Assembly (NCBI RefSeq): GCF_026003995.1
Contig: NZ_BPIG01000001.1
Coordinates: 62,001-126,000, forward strand
Origin: Tepidiforma sp.
GTDB lineage: Bacteria > Chloroflexota > Dehalococcoidia > Tepidiformales > Tepidiformaceae
Direction: 5' to 3'
Length of the DNA: 64,000 nucleotides
Below the pieces are notes generated by a model, which was given only the letters and a program-made list of their open reading frames with translations, made no database searches and was not told the origin of the DNA. Below, piece by piece: positions 1-9,609 of this stretch (positions are counted from its first letter, which is position 1; every line of letters starts with the position of its first letter). The position numbers and the translations under genes were made by a program.

Positions 1-208
1 ACGCCACCGTCTCCGGGTACGCGAACGCCACCAGGCAGCGGCTGCACTGCGCCTCGATGAGCACATCCGCCCGGCACCGGACCAGCACACCCCGCGGCAC
101 CCGCACCAGCTCCACGCTCCCCCGGTGGACCGGCTCCTCCGGCTCGATGACGTGGCGCCGGCTCGCGCCGACCTCCGATTTCAGCAGCCCCGCAACGTTG
201 AAGCGCAT
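1..208 (-). CDS. DUF177/YceD-family protein, N-terminal part (truncated at window edge)
   Basis: Reverse-strand translation from ATG at 208: MRFNVAGLLKSEVGASRRHVIEPEEPVHRGSVELVRVPRGVLVRCRADVLIEAQCSRCLVAFAYPETVA; the 'CxRCL' motif is typical of DUF177. Not in the supplied ORF track. Confidence 0.7.
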   Translation of the reverse strand, partial: MRFNVAGLLKSEVGASRRHVIEPEEPVHRGSVELVRVPRGVLVRCRADVLIEAQCSRCLVAFAYPETVA

Positions 209-426
209 CCCTCCGCCCCCTCCTGTGGTCCTTCCTCTCATTGAACCCCATTTCGCAGCGCCCCGGTAGGTTCGCCACCGCGGCGGCGGATGCCGCACGC
301 CATAACTCCCTGACTTTCGTGATGATTCGGCCAAAATGCCGCCCCGCCCGTTGAGCGGCGCCAGCGGCCACCCTAGGCTGTTGCCCCGGGGCTTTGCCGT
401 TACGGTTAGCCTGCCCCGGATGGCCC

Positions 427-1125
427 ATGTCGCTCATCACCGACGTCCGCACGCTCCAGGAAATCGACGACGAGGCCGCCTCCCTCGAATCCGCCCTCGC
501 CGAGGTCGAAGCCCGCCTCGCCCGCTCCGAGGCGCTGGAAGCCGCCGAAGCCGCCTTCGCCGCCGCCGATACCGCCTTCCAGGAGGTCCGCCGCGCCCAG
601 CGCGACCTCGAAGCGTCCGTCGCCGCCCTTACCGCGAAAATCGTCCCCGAAGAGACCCGCCTCTACGACGGCTCCGTCCGCAACCCGAAGGAGCTCACCG
701 CCATCCAGCACGAGGTCGAGCACCTCAAGAGCCAGCGCAGCGGCCTCGAAGACCGGCTCCTCGAGGTGATGGAGGCGTTCGAGGCCGCGTCCGCGGCCCG
801 CGCTGCCGCCGAGGCCGACCTCGCCGCCGCCCGCCGCGCCCGCGCCGCAGACGTCGAAGCGCTCGAGACGAAGCGCGCCGACCTCGCGGCTCGCCTCGCC
901 GATGCCCGCGCCCGCCGCGACGCCCAGGCGGCGCGCATCCCGCCGTCCGCCCTCCGCCTCTACGACGATATCCGCCGCCGCCGCGGCCATGCCGTCGCCC
1001 GCATCCAGGGCTCCAGCTGCACCGGCTGCCGCGTCGCCATCCCCGAAAGCATCCGCCGAAAGACCTTCGACCCGGAAGCGCTCGCCCAGTGCCCCAACTG
1101 CGAACGCATCCTCTACGTCGGGTAG
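427..1125 (+). CDS. Coiled-coil zinc ribbon protein (C4-type, CT398/CdsZ-like)
   Basis: Long coiled coil followed by C-terminal CTGCRVAIP...CPNCERILYVG zinc ribbon; start at ATG 427 (MSLITDVRTLQEID). Confidence 0.8.
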   Translation: MSLITDVRTLQEIDDEAASLESALAEVEARLARSEALEAAEAAFAAADTAFQEVRRAQRDLEASVAALTAKIVPEETRLYDGSVRNPKELTAIQHEVEHLKSQRSGLEDRLLEVMEAFEAASAARAAAEADLAAARRARAADVEALETKRADLAARLADARARRDAQAARIPPSALRLYDDIRRRRGHAVARIQGSSCTGCRVAIPESIRRKTFDPEALAQCPNCERILYVG

Positions 1126-1131
1126 GCGCCC

Positions 1132-2541
1132 GTGCAGGCCATCGGCTACTTCTCTGCCTCCGCCCGCCGCAACGGTCAGAAGCGCAGCATCGGCGAGCAG
1201 AACCGCGCCTTCCTCGATTTCTGCCAGCGCTCCGGGTACGAGGTCGCCGCAACCTTCGCCGACCCTGATGAGGCGTCATCCGCCGGCTTCGACCAGCTCC
1301 TCGAGTTCCTCCAGCGGCCCGGCCGGACGTTCACCGTCGTCGTCATCGATGCCCTCTCCGCCCTCGGGCCGGACCTCGGCGCGGCCGCCCTCCGCCTCCT
1401 CGAACTCGAGCACGGCGGCGCGACCGTCCTCCTCGCCCACAACGGCAGCGAAGCCTTCAAGGCGCTCGTCGATACCTGGGCCGAGCGCGGCGAAGGCACA
1501 CCGATCTCCGAACGCGTCCGCTCCGCCATGCGCCGCAAAGCCGTCCGCGGCGAAGTCCTCGGCCGGCCGCCCTACGGCTATCGCGTCGGCCCCCGCCGCC
1601 GCCTCGAGCTCGTCCCCGAAGAGGCCGTCGTCGTCCGCTACATCTTCCGCCTCTACCTCGGTGAGAACCTCGGCATCCGGAAGATCGCCGGCCGCCTCAA
1701 CGAAGAGAACATCCCCACCCGCCGCGGCGGCCGCTGGAGCATGGTCACCGTCCGCGACATCCTCCGGAACCGGGCCTACCTCGGCCACTACTCCCGCTTC
1801 GGCACCACCGTCACTGGCAGCCACCCCGCCCTCGTCTCGCCCGAGGACTTCCGCCGCGTGCAGGACCGCCTCCAGTCCCGCCACGCCCCGGCCCGCCAGC
1901 GGAGCGTCACGCCCTTCCTGCTCTCCGGCCTCGTCTACTGCGCCCGCTGCGGCAACAAGATGATCGGCGTCAGCCGGCGCCAGTCCTGGCTCACGCGCTC
2001 CGGCGAATCCCGCTCCGCCACCTACCGCTACTACCAGTGCGAATCCCGCACCAACCAGTCCGCCTGCGGCTACAACACGCGCCGCGCCGCCGACCTCGAA
2101 GCCCGCGTCCGCGAAGAGCTCGCCAGCGACCAGCACCCCGGCCCCCGCGTCCGCATGGCCGGCAACGTCGATTCCTACGCCCTCGAACTCCTTTCCCAGG
2201 TCGACCGCATCGAATCGCGCATCAAGCGGAACCGCCGCCAGGTCGAAGAGCTGGTCGCCGACGCCGCCCACGGCCACATCTCCATCGAGCGCCTCAAGGC
2301 GCTCGGCGCAGAGCTCGCCGACGAGCACCGCCAGCTCCAGGCCGAACTCGCCGCCGCCCGCGACCGCATCCGCGCCCACGAAACCGAAGCCGAGCGCCGC
2401 CGCCACCTCGAACAGCAGCGCGAGCGCCTCCTCCGCGAATGGGACGACCTCCCCTTCGACGACCTCCAGTCGGCCCTCCGCGACGTCGTCGACCGCATCG
2501 ACGTCGATGGCGACGAGGTCCGCGTCTACCGCCGCGCCTGA
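1132..2541 (+). CDS. Serine recombinase family protein with degenerate catalytic domain (recombinase domain + zinc ribbon + coiled coil)
   Basis: Recombinase-domain motifs (GRPPYGYRVG...LVPEEAVVVRYIFRLYLGENLGIRKIAGRLNEENIPTRRGGRWSMVTVRDILRNRAYLG) and zinc ribbon CARCGNKM; GTG start. Confidence 0.85.
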   Translation: MQAIGYFSASARRNGQKRSIGEQNRAFLDFCQRSGYEVAATFADPDEASSAGFDQLLEFLQRPGRTFTVVVIDALSALGPDLGAAALRLLELEHGGATVLLAHNGSEAFKALVDTWAERGEGTPISERVRSAMRRKAVRGEVLGRPPYGYRVGPRRRLELVPEEAVVVRYIFRLYLGENLGIRKIAGRLNEENIPTRRGGRWSMVTVRDILRNRAYLGHYSRFGTTVTGSHPALVSPEDFRRVQDRLQSRHAPARQRSVTPFLLSGLVYCARCGNKMIGVSRRQSWLTRSGESRSATYRYYQCESRTNQSACGYNTRRAADLEARVREELASDQHPGPRVRMAGNVDSYALELLSQVDRIESRIKRNRRQVEELVADAAHGHISIERLKALGAELADEHRQLQAELAAARDRIRAHETEAERRRHLEQQRERLLREWDDLPFDDLQSALRDVVDRIDVDGDEVRVYRRA

Positions 2542-2592
2542 GGCCCGCCCCGCGCGTTCCCCCGCCCCCTGCCCCCGTGCATACTGGAGGAA

Positions 2593-3465
2593 ATGTCCGA
2601 CAACCTCTTCACCATGCTCTCGGCCTACCGGCCGGGCTCCAAAGCCAGCCCCTTCGAAAACTACTGCACGAGCGCCCTCGCCTACTTCCTCCGCTCAGGC
2701 CACCGCATGCTCAACGCCCTCTTCGCCGGCGCGGCCGGCGTCGGCAGCGAGCCCCTCGCGCTCGTCGAAGTCCAGCCCCGCCTCGCCGATGCCGGCATCG
2801 CCGACCTCCTCCTCACCTATGAAGGCGGCCGCCGCGTCCTCGTCGAAGTCCAGGTCGAGCCCGGCGCCGATGAGTCGCAGCTTCCCGGGATGGAGGCCGT
2901 CGCCCGCCAGTGGTCCGAGCCCCCGGCGTTCGTGATGCTCGGCCTCCCGCGCGAAGACGTCCCCGCGCCGTGGACCCCCGTCACCTGGTACGAAGTCGTC
3001 GAAGCCCTCGAAGGCGACCCGGACCCGGTCGCGTCCCAGTTCCGCCAGTTCGTCCTCGAGGACATCCTCGGCCTCGGCGAAGTCCCGCTCGATGAGGCCC
3101 TCACGACGAACCGACTCCACGCGCTCATCGGCGCCGCCTTGCGCATGCGGTTCGGCCCGGGCGTGCGCTACGTCGCCAGCGCCTCCCGGCCCGTCGGCGG
3201 CCACTACCGCTACTTCGGCACCACCTTCGCGCCCGAAGGCGGCGAAATGACCTGCTGGGTCGGCCTCGTGAACGAAACCGTCCCCCTCGGCGAGCACTAC
3301 CACCTCATGCTCGCCAGCAAAGACCGTCCCGTCCTCTTCCCCGTCCAGCAGCCCCGCGCCACCGGCGACTGGAAATGGCCGTACTGGACCGGGATGGGGC
3401 GGGTCGTCCGCCCCATCACCGGCGTCCAGGTCGAAGGCCTGCTCGAGCGCCTTGCCGCGCCCTGA
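2593..3465 (+). CDS. Hypothetical protein with PD-(D/E)XK nuclease-like N-terminal region
   Basis: ENYCTSALAYFLR followed by IADLLLTYEGGRRVLVEVQVEPGADESQLPGME, resembling the D...ExK core with Q in place of K. Confidence 0.55.
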   Translation: MSDNLFTMLSAYRPGSKASPFENYCTSALAYFLRSGHRMLNALFAGAAGVGSEPLALVEVQPRLADAGIADLLLTYEGGRRVLVEVQVEPGADESQLPGMEAVARQWSEPPAFVMLGLPREDVPAPWTPVTWYEVVEALEGDPDPVASQFRQFVLEDILGLGEVPLDEALTTNRLHALIGAALRMRFGPGVRYVASASRPVGGHYRYFGTTFAPEGGEMTCWVGLVNETVPLGEHYHLMLASKDRPVLFPVQQPRATGDWKWPYWTGMGRVVRPITGVQVEGLLERLAAP

Positions 3466-3478
3466 GCCGGCGCGCCCC

Positions 3479-4711
3479 TCAGAGCAGGTCGCCGCCGCAC
3501 GCCGCGGCCGTCGTCCCGTGCTCCTTGTAGGCCTTGATGACGTTCCGGCCGGTCGTCCAGCGGTGCACCTCGTCCGGGCCGTCCACCAGCCGCTGCGAGC
3601 GGATCGACGTGTACCACCGCGCCAGCGGCGTATCGAGGCTGTAGCCGAGCGCCCCGTGCAGCTGGATCGCCGTGTCCACCACCTTGTGCACCATGTTCGC
3701 GAGGAAGACCTTCGCGATGCCGTTCTCCTGCCGGATGTCGAGGCCCTTCTCCGCCTTCCACGCGATGTGGAGGAGCATCAGCCGCGCGATGTACAGCTCG
3801 GTCGCGCAATCAGCCAGCATCCACTGGACGCCCTGCCGGTCCGCCAGCAGCCGCCCGAAGGTTTCCCGCTCGCACACCCGCGCCGTGGCCATGTCCAGCG
3901 CGCGCTGCGCCATCGCGACGTTATGCATGCCGTGCCGCAGCCGGCCGTAGGCGAGCCGGTGCTGGCCCATGTTGAAGCCGTTCCCCTGCCCGCCGAGCAG
4001 GTTCTCGTGCGGCACCACGAGGTTCTCGATCTTCACCTCCGCGTGCCCGCCCCCGAGGATGTGCGTCAGCGGCCCTTCGATCGCCATCGTCGGGATGTCG
4101 CGGATGATCCGGTAACCCGGGTTCGGCAGCTCCACGATGAACGTGCTGAACTGCTGGTGGCGCGGCGCGTCCGGGTCCGTCTTCGCCATCACCACTGCGA
4201 TATCCGCCACGCTCGCCGCGCTCGAAAACCACTTCTCGCCGTTCAGGATCCAGTTGTCGCCGTCGCGCACCGCCGAGGTCTTCATCCCGGTCGCATCGGC
4301 GCCGGCCGCCCGCTCGGTCATCGAGTAGCACACGCGCTTCTCGCCGTTCAGCAGCGGCTTCAGGAACTTCTCCTTCTGGTAGTCCGTCCCGTGCGTCAGG
4401 ATGGTCAGCATCGTCGCGTCGTCGGGGCCCTGCGTGTTGAGGGCCAGCGCGCCGAGGTAGCTCTCGCCCAGCTCCATCTGCACGAGCGCGTTCGCCAGCG
4501 GCCCGAGGCCCATCCCGCCCCATTCCTTCGGGATGAACGGGCACCAGAGCCCCTGCGAGCGCGCCTTCTGGCGCAGCTCCGCCAGCACGTCCTTGTACGG
4601 CTCGCCCTCGAGCAGCCGCTTCTCCGCGGGGATGCACTCCGCGTGCACGAACTCCCGCACCTTCTGGCGGATCGCCTTCGCCTCCGCCGGGATCTCGAAA
4701 TCTACGGCCAT
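3479..4711 (-). CDS. Acyl-CoA dehydrogenase
   Basis: MAVDFEIPAEAKAIRQKVREFV...CYSMTERAAGADATGMKTSA...LDMATARVCERETFGRLLADRQGVQWMLAD...QLHGALGYSLDTPLARWY; start reassigned to ATG at 4711 inside the 704-aa ORF. Confidence 0.9.
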   Translation of the reverse strand: MAVDFEIPAEAKAIRQKVREFVHAECIPAEKRLLEGEPYKDVLAELRQKARSQGLWCPFIPKEWGGMGLGPLANALVQMELGESYLGALALNTQGPDDATMLTILTHGTDYQKEKFLKPLLNGEKRVCYSMTERAAGADATGMKTSAVRDGDNWILNGEKWFSSAASVADIAVVMAKTDPDAPRHQQFSTFIVELPNPGYRIIRDIPTMAIEGPLTHILGGGHAEVKIENLVVPHENLLGGQGNGFNMGQHRLAYGRLRHGMHNVAMAQRALDMATARVCERETFGRLLADRQGVQWMLADCATELYIARLMLLHIAWKAEKGLDIRQENGIAKVFLANMVHKVVDTAIQLHGALGYSLDTPLARWYTSIRSQRLVDGPDEVHRWTTGRNVIKAYKEHGTTAAACGGDLL

Positions 4712-4815
4712 CGGTCTGCTGTCTCCCTTCGCATCGAACTGCGGATTGCCGGGAAGCGCAGGCGCGGCCCGGCGAAGCCCGCCCATCATAAGCGCTGGCG
4801 CGCCGCCCCGCCGGC

Positions 4816-5580
4816 CTAGATCCCGCTCCCGCCCGAGACCACCAGCAGCGACCCCGTCGTGTAGCTCGAGGCTTCCGAAGCGAGGTAGAGCGCCGCCCCG
4901 ACGATTTCGTGCGGCTCGCCGCCGCGGCCCAGCGGAATCGACGTCCGCGCCCGCTCTTTGAACGCCTCCATGTCCCACGCCTTCGAAATGTCCGTCAGGA
5001 ACGGCCCCGGCACGATGCAGTTCACCCGCACCTTCGGCGCGAACGCCCGCGCGAACCCGACGGTCATCGCGTTCAGCCCCGCCTTCGCCGCCGCATACGG
5101 GATGATGTCCGCCGTCGGGTGCAGCGACCCCGTGCTCGAGACCATGATGATCGATCCGCCCTCGCCCTCCGCCATCCGCGTCCCCACCAGCGCCGTCAGC
5201 CGGAACGGCCCCTTCAGGTTCACGTCCAGCACCTTGTCGTAGAGCGCCTCCGTCACGTTCGCCACGCGGTCGTAGATGGGCGACATCCCGGCGTTGTTCA
5301 CCAGCACGTCGACCCGCCCGAACTCTGCGTACGCCCGCTCCGCCAGCGCTTCGACCTGCCCCCATTCGCCCACATGACAGGCGACCGGCAGCGCCCGCCG
5401 GCCCGTCTCCCGCACGACCTCCGCAGCCAGCGCCTCGCACGACTCCAGTTTCCGGCTCGCGATGATCACGTCCGCACCGGCGTGCGCGAAGGCGAGCACC
5501 ATCTCCCGCCCGAGGCCCCGGCTCCCGCCCGTCACCAGCGCCACCTTGCCCTCGAGGCTGAACAGCTTCCCGATATCCAT
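4816..5580 (-). CDS. SDR family oxidoreductase
   Basis: VALVTGGSRGLGREM...NNAG...SSTGSLHPTADIIPYAAAKAGLNAMT; start at MDIGKLFSLEGK. Confidence 0.9.
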   Translation of the reverse strand: MDIGKLFSLEGKVALVTGGSRGLGREMVLAFAHAGADVIIASRKLESCEALAAEVVRETGRRALPVACHVGEWGQVEALAERAYAEFGRVDVLVNNAGMSPIYDRVANVTEALYDKVLDVNLKGPFRLTALVGTRMAEGEGGSIIMVSSTGSLHPTADIIPYAAAKAGLNAMTVGFARAFAPKVRVNCIVPGPFLTDISKAWDMEAFKERARTSIPLGRGGEPHEIVGAALYLASEASSYTTGSLLVVSGGSGI

Positions 5581-5742
5581 GACCCGGCTCCACTCCTGTT
5601 TCGAAAGATTGCCGCGCAAGCCTACCGGATCTCCTTTCCGACGGCCGGGCCGCCGGCCGGGCAATCGCGCCTAGCCCGCCCTCCCATTACCCTGAAAGCG
5701 CACCGGGCTCACGCCTCGAAACCTCTCCCGCGGAACGCACAC

Positions 5743-7236
5743 ATGGCCAAAGTCGGCATCATGGAAACGGCCATCCGCGATGGCCACCAGTCGCTCCTCG
5801 CGACCCGCATGCGCACCGAGGACATGATCCCCGTCCTCGAGCTCATGGACTCCATCGGCTACCACTCCATCGAATGCTGGGGCGGCGCCACCTTCGATAC
5901 CTGCCTCCGCTTCCTCAAAGAAGACCCGTGGGAGCGCCTCCGCGAAATCAAGAAGCGCCTCAAGCACACCCCCACCCAGATGCTCCTCCGCGGCCAGAAC
6001 GCCGTCGGCTACCGCCACTACGCCGATGACGTCATCTACGAGTTCTGCGACCGCGCCGTCCAGAACGGCATGGACATCTTCCGCATCTTCGACGCCCTCA
6101 ACGACACCCGGAACCTCGAGACCGCCTTCCGCGCCGTCAAGAAGGCCGGCGGCCACGTGCAGGGCGCCATCTGCTACACCACCTCCCCCGTCCACACTGT
6201 GGACTCCTTCGCGAAGCTCGCCGACGAGATGATCGCGATGGGCGCCGACTCCATCGCCATCAAAGACATGGCCGGCCTGCTCAGCCCGATGATGGCGAAG
6301 CAGATCGTCGAGCGCATCCGCCAGAAGCACCCCACCATCCTCATCCAGATGCACTGCCACGATACCGGCGGCTTCTCCGAGATGGCCTACCTCATGGGTG
6401 TGCAGGCCGGCGCCAACGTCATCGACTGCGCCATCTCGCCCCTCGCCGGCGGCACCAGCCAGCCCGCCACCGAAACCCTCGTCGCCTCGCTCGCCGAGTT
6501 CCCCGAGTACGCCACCGGGCTCGACATGGAGAAGCTCCGCCAGCTCGCCGACTACTTCCGCGGCGTCCGGCGGAAATACTGGAAGTTCGAATCCGGCCTC
6601 CTGGGCATCGACGCCGGCGTCATCTCCCACCAGGTCCCGGGCGGCATGATCTCCAACCTCGTCGGCCAGCTCCGCGAGCAGGGCGCCGAGCACAAGCTGC
6701 CCGAAGTGCTCGAAGAAAACGCCCGCGTCCGCGCCGACCTCGGCTATCCGCCCCTCGTCACCCCCAGCTCCCAGATCGTCGGCACGCAGGCGGTCCTCAA
6801 CGTCCTCACCGGCAAGCGCTACGCCACTGTCACCCGCGAGACCCGCAACCTGGCCAAGGGCATGTACGGCCGCACCACCGTTCCGATCGCGCCCGACATC
6901 CTGAAGCAGCTCCTCGGCGACGAGCAGCCGATCGACCACCGCCCGGCCGACGACCTCGAGCCCGAGATGGAGAAGGCGAAGGCCGAAATCGCCGACCTCG
7001 CGGAGAACATCGACGACGTCCTCAGCTACGTGATGTTCCCCCAGGTCGCCCGCGAGTTCTTCCAGTGGCGGCGCGAAGGCGGCGGGCCCGAGCGTGAACT
7101 CGTCGCCGCCGTCGTCGGCGCCATGACCATCTCCGAAAAGAAGCAGCAGGCCGCCGCAGCACCCGCGCCGGCCGCTGCCCACAACGGCGACACCAGCAAC
7201 TGGCGCTCCTTCGGGCGCCTCCGCCAGATGCGCTAG
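5743..7236 (+). CDS. Pyruvate/oxaloacetate carboxyltransferase-type protein (PycB/OadA-like)
   Basis: MAKVGIMETAIRDGHQSLLATRMRTEDM...LRGQNAVGYRHYADDV...HCHDTGGFSEMAYLMGVQAGANVIDCAISPLAGGTSQP. Confidence 0.92.
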   Translation: MAKVGIMETAIRDGHQSLLATRMRTEDMIPVLELMDSIGYHSIECWGGATFDTCLRFLKEDPWERLREIKKRLKHTPTQMLLRGQNAVGYRHYADDVIYEFCDRAVQNGMDIFRIFDALNDTRNLETAFRAVKKAGGHVQGAICYTTSPVHTVDSFAKLADEMIAMGADSIAIKDMAGLLSPMMAKQIVERIRQKHPTILIQMHCHDTGGFSEMAYLMGVQAGANVIDCAISPLAGGTSQPATETLVASLAEFPEYATGLDMEKLRQLADYFRGVRRKYWKFESGLLGIDAGVISHQVPGGMISNLVGQLREQGAEHKLPEVLEENARVRADLGYPPLVTPSSQIVGTQAVLNVLTGKRYATVTRETRNLAKGMYGRTTVPIAPDILKQLLGDEQPIDHRPADDLEPEMEKAKAEIADLAENIDDVLSYVMFPQVAREFFQWRREGGGPERELVAAVVGAMTISEKKQQAAAAPAPAAAHNGDTSNWRSFGRLRQMR

Positions 7237-7247
7237 GAGGAACCGCC

Positions 7248-7766
7248 ATGGCCAAGGTCACCATCGGAGGCCGCACCTACGAGGTCGAAGTCCGCGGCGA
7301 TCGCGTCATCGTCGACGGCCACGAATACCCCGTCACCGTTCGCGAAGAGACCGGCTACGTCACCGTCACCGCCGGCGGCGTCCCCTACCGCGTCCAGCTC
7401 CCGCCCCCGGACCAGCGCCAGAGCGGCATGGAAGTCCAGGTCGATTACCGCCCCTTCAAGCTCGAATGGGAAGGCCGCCTCGGCGGCGGGCCCGCTCCGC
7501 GCGAGCGCGCTGCAGCCTCCCCGGCTGCCGGCGGCGGTCCGAAGGCCGCCGTCAAAGGCGCCGTCACCGCCCAGATCAGCGGCAAGGTCGTGCGCATCAA
7601 CGTCAAAGCCGGCCAGGCCGTCGCGAAGGGCGACGTCCTCCTCATCCTCGAAGCGATGAAGATGGAGAACGAAATCAAGGCCCCCGCCGACGGCACCGTC
7701 AAAGACGTCCCCGTCAGCGAAGGCCAGCGCGTCTCGGAAGGCGACGTCCTCGCCGTCATCGAATAA
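7248..7766 (+). CDS. Biotin/lipoyl carrier protein (BCCP domain)
   Basis: C-terminal biotinylation motif LILEAMKMENEIKAPADGTV. Confidence 0.92.
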   Translation: MAKVTIGGRTYEVEVRGDRVIVDGHEYPVTVREETGYVTVTAGGVPYRVQLPPPDQRQSGMEVQVDYRPFKLEWEGRLGGGPAPRERAAASPAAGGGPKAAVKGAVTAQISGKVVRINVKAGQAVAKGDVLLILEAMKMENEIKAPADGTVKDVPVSEGQRVSEGDVLAVIE

Positions 7767-7788
7767 AACGGTCACTCTCAGCACCGCT

Positions 7789-7828
7789 CGACGGGAGGGG
7801 CCGCGCGTCCGCGTGGCCCCTCCCGTCG
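7789..7828 (+). terminator. Perfect 14-bp stem-loop, candidate terminator (no T-tract)
   Basis: CGACGGGAGGGGCC (7789-7802) / GGCCCCTCCCGTCG (7815-7828), 12-nt loop, 23 bp after the carrier-protein stop. Confidence 0.5.
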
Positions 7829-7848
7829 TCCCCGGCGATAATGACTCC

Positions 7849-7920
7849 GGGCCCGTAGCTCAGCGGTAGAGCAGTGGACTTTTAATCCATTGGTCGAGAG
7901 TTCGAATCTCTCCGGGCCTA
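7849..7920 (+). tRNA. tRNA-Lys (anticodon TTT)
   Basis: Cloverleaf: acceptor GGGCCCG/CGGGCCT, D-arm AGCTCAGCGGTAGAGC, anticodon loop CTTTTAA, T-arm GAGAGTTCGAATCTCTC; no encoded CCA. Confidence 0.95.
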
Positions 7921-7938
7921 CGATGCGCTCCCGGCGCG

Positions 7939-9609
7939 TCAGCCGGCCGGCGCGGAAGGGTCGAGCGGCCCCGCGAAGTCCCGGAGCAGCCGCTCCAGCA
8001 CCGCCTCGTCGACGCTCCCGGCCTCGGCCGCGCCGCGCTTCGAATAATCGAGCTGCTCCAGCACCGCCAGTTTCTGCTCCAGCACGCCCCAGACGACATC
8101 GTCCAGCGTCCCCGGCGCGGTGACGTAGTACACGTTCACCATCCGCTGCTGACCGATGCGGTACGCCCGGTCTTCGGCCTGCAGGTGGTTCGCCGGCACC
8201 CAGTCGAGGTCGTTGAAGAACACCTGCGTCGCCGCCGTGAGCGTGATGCCCGTCCCGGCCGCGAGGATGTTCCCCACGAACACCTTCACCGCCGGGTCCG
8301 ACTGGAACCGGTCGACCGCCTCCTGCCGCGCCGCCTGCGCCGTGTCGCCCGTCAGCCGCACGGCCGCATCCCCGAAATGGCGCTCCAGCGCATCGGCCAC
8401 CGCGTTGAAGCCGGTGAACACGATCGCCTTCTCGCCGCTCGCCACCGCATCCTCGACGAGCGCAGCCGTCAGCTTCGCCTTGTCCTTCGCGATGGCGTGC
8501 CGCAGCTTCGAGAACACCGGCAGCAGCTCGTTCCAGCGCACCCGGCCGCTGTTCGCCGCCGCCTGCTGCCGGGCCAGCGCGACGATCTCGTCGACCGTCG
8601 CCTGGTAGCGCGCCGGGTCCAGCTCCACCGGCACCGTCGTCCGCAGCTTCGGCGGCAGGTCGAGCACGTCCTCCTTCTTGCGCGCGAGGATCGTCCCCTC
8701 CGTCCGCGCCTTCAGCTCGTCCAGGTTCGAAGCGCCGCTGAAGTCCCAGCCGTACCCGTCCTTGAACCCGTCGCAGTACCGCTTGCCGAACTCGACGTAA
8801 TCATCGCCCAGCGGGTGCCCGACCGCCCGCAGCAGGTTGAACAGCTCGATCGGCCGGTTCATCACCGGCGTCCCGGTCAGCAGGTAGCGGTCCTCCACGT
8901 GGTCCAGCACGGCGAGCGCCGCCTTCGACCGCGCCGCCTCCGGGTTCTTGATGTAGTGCGCCTCATCGAGGATGACGCCGGCCCACCGGTGCTTCACCAG
9001 CTGCGGCTTCTTCCGCGCGAGGATGTCGTAGTTCACGATCGTCCACCGCGCGGGCACCACGTCGTCCGGCCCGTTGATGATGCGCACCTCCGCGCCGGGG
9101 TACACCCGCTCGATCTCCCGCCGCCAGTTCAGCTTCAGCGAAGCAGGGCAGACGACCAGCAGCTCGCCCTCCGGCCGCCGCTCCGCGAGGGCGATGATCG
9201 CCTGCCGCGTCTTCCCGAGGCCCATGTCGTCGGCCAGGATCGCCCCGCGCGAGGCCGCGAGGAACCGCACCCCCTCCCGCTGGTGCGGGAACAGCCCCGG
9301 GTAGCGCGAGGCCACGTCCTCCGCATCGACCACCCGCAGCGCGTGCAGCCCGGCCGCCTTCGCGAGATCGCCGGCATCCGCGCCCGCCGCGTCGAGCGCC
9401 CGGAACGCCTCCGCCGCATGCGCCAGCGGCACCGTCCACTGCCGCGTCTTCCAGTCGTACCGCTTCACCGGCAGGCTCCGCATCGCCTCGACCAGCGCCT
9501 GCACCTTCGGGATCTCGATGACCACGTTGTTGCCGCGCACCGCGGCATGGATCTTGACGCGCTCCGCCGCCTCGCCGGGCTGCGGCGCCGCATCGGCCGG
9601 TTCGACCAT
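7939..9609 (-). CDS. SNF2/DEAD-box family helicase
   Basis: ILADDMGLGKTRQAI, LDEAHYIKN, LLTGTPVMN, NDLDWVPANHLQAEDRAYRIGQ; start at MVEPADAAPQ. Confidence 0.92.
   Translation of the reverse strand: MVEPADAAPQPGEAAERVKIHAAVRGNNVVIEIPKVQALVEAMRSLPVKRYDWKTRQWTVPLAHAAEAFRALDAAGADAGDLAKAAGLHALRVVDAEDVASRYPGLFPHQREGVRFLAASRGAILADDMGLGKTRQAIIALAERRPEGELLVVCPASLKLNWRREIERVYPGAEVRIINGPDDVVPARWTIVNYDILARKKPQLVKHRWAGVILDEAHYIKNPEAARSKAALAVLDHVEDRYLLTGTPVMNRPIELFNLLRAVGHPLGDDYVEFGKRYCDGFKDGYGWDFSGASNLDELKARTEGTILARKKEDVLDLPPKLRTTVPVELDPARYQATVDEIVALARQQAAANSGRVRWNELLPVFSKLRHAIAKDKAKLTAALVEDAVASGEKAIVFTGFNAVADALERHFGDAAVRLTGDTAQAARQEAVDRFQSDPAVKVFVGNILAAGTGITLTAATQVFFNDLDWVPANHLQAEDRAYRIGQQRMVNVYYVTAPGTLDDVVWGVLEQKLAVLEQLDYSKRGAAEAGSVDEAVLERLLRDFAGPLDPSAPAG

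Noticed and set aside
1132-2541. Active integrase of a mobile element or phage
   Set aside because: Catalytic arginine motifs are absent and no att repeats, cargo or phage genes flank it.
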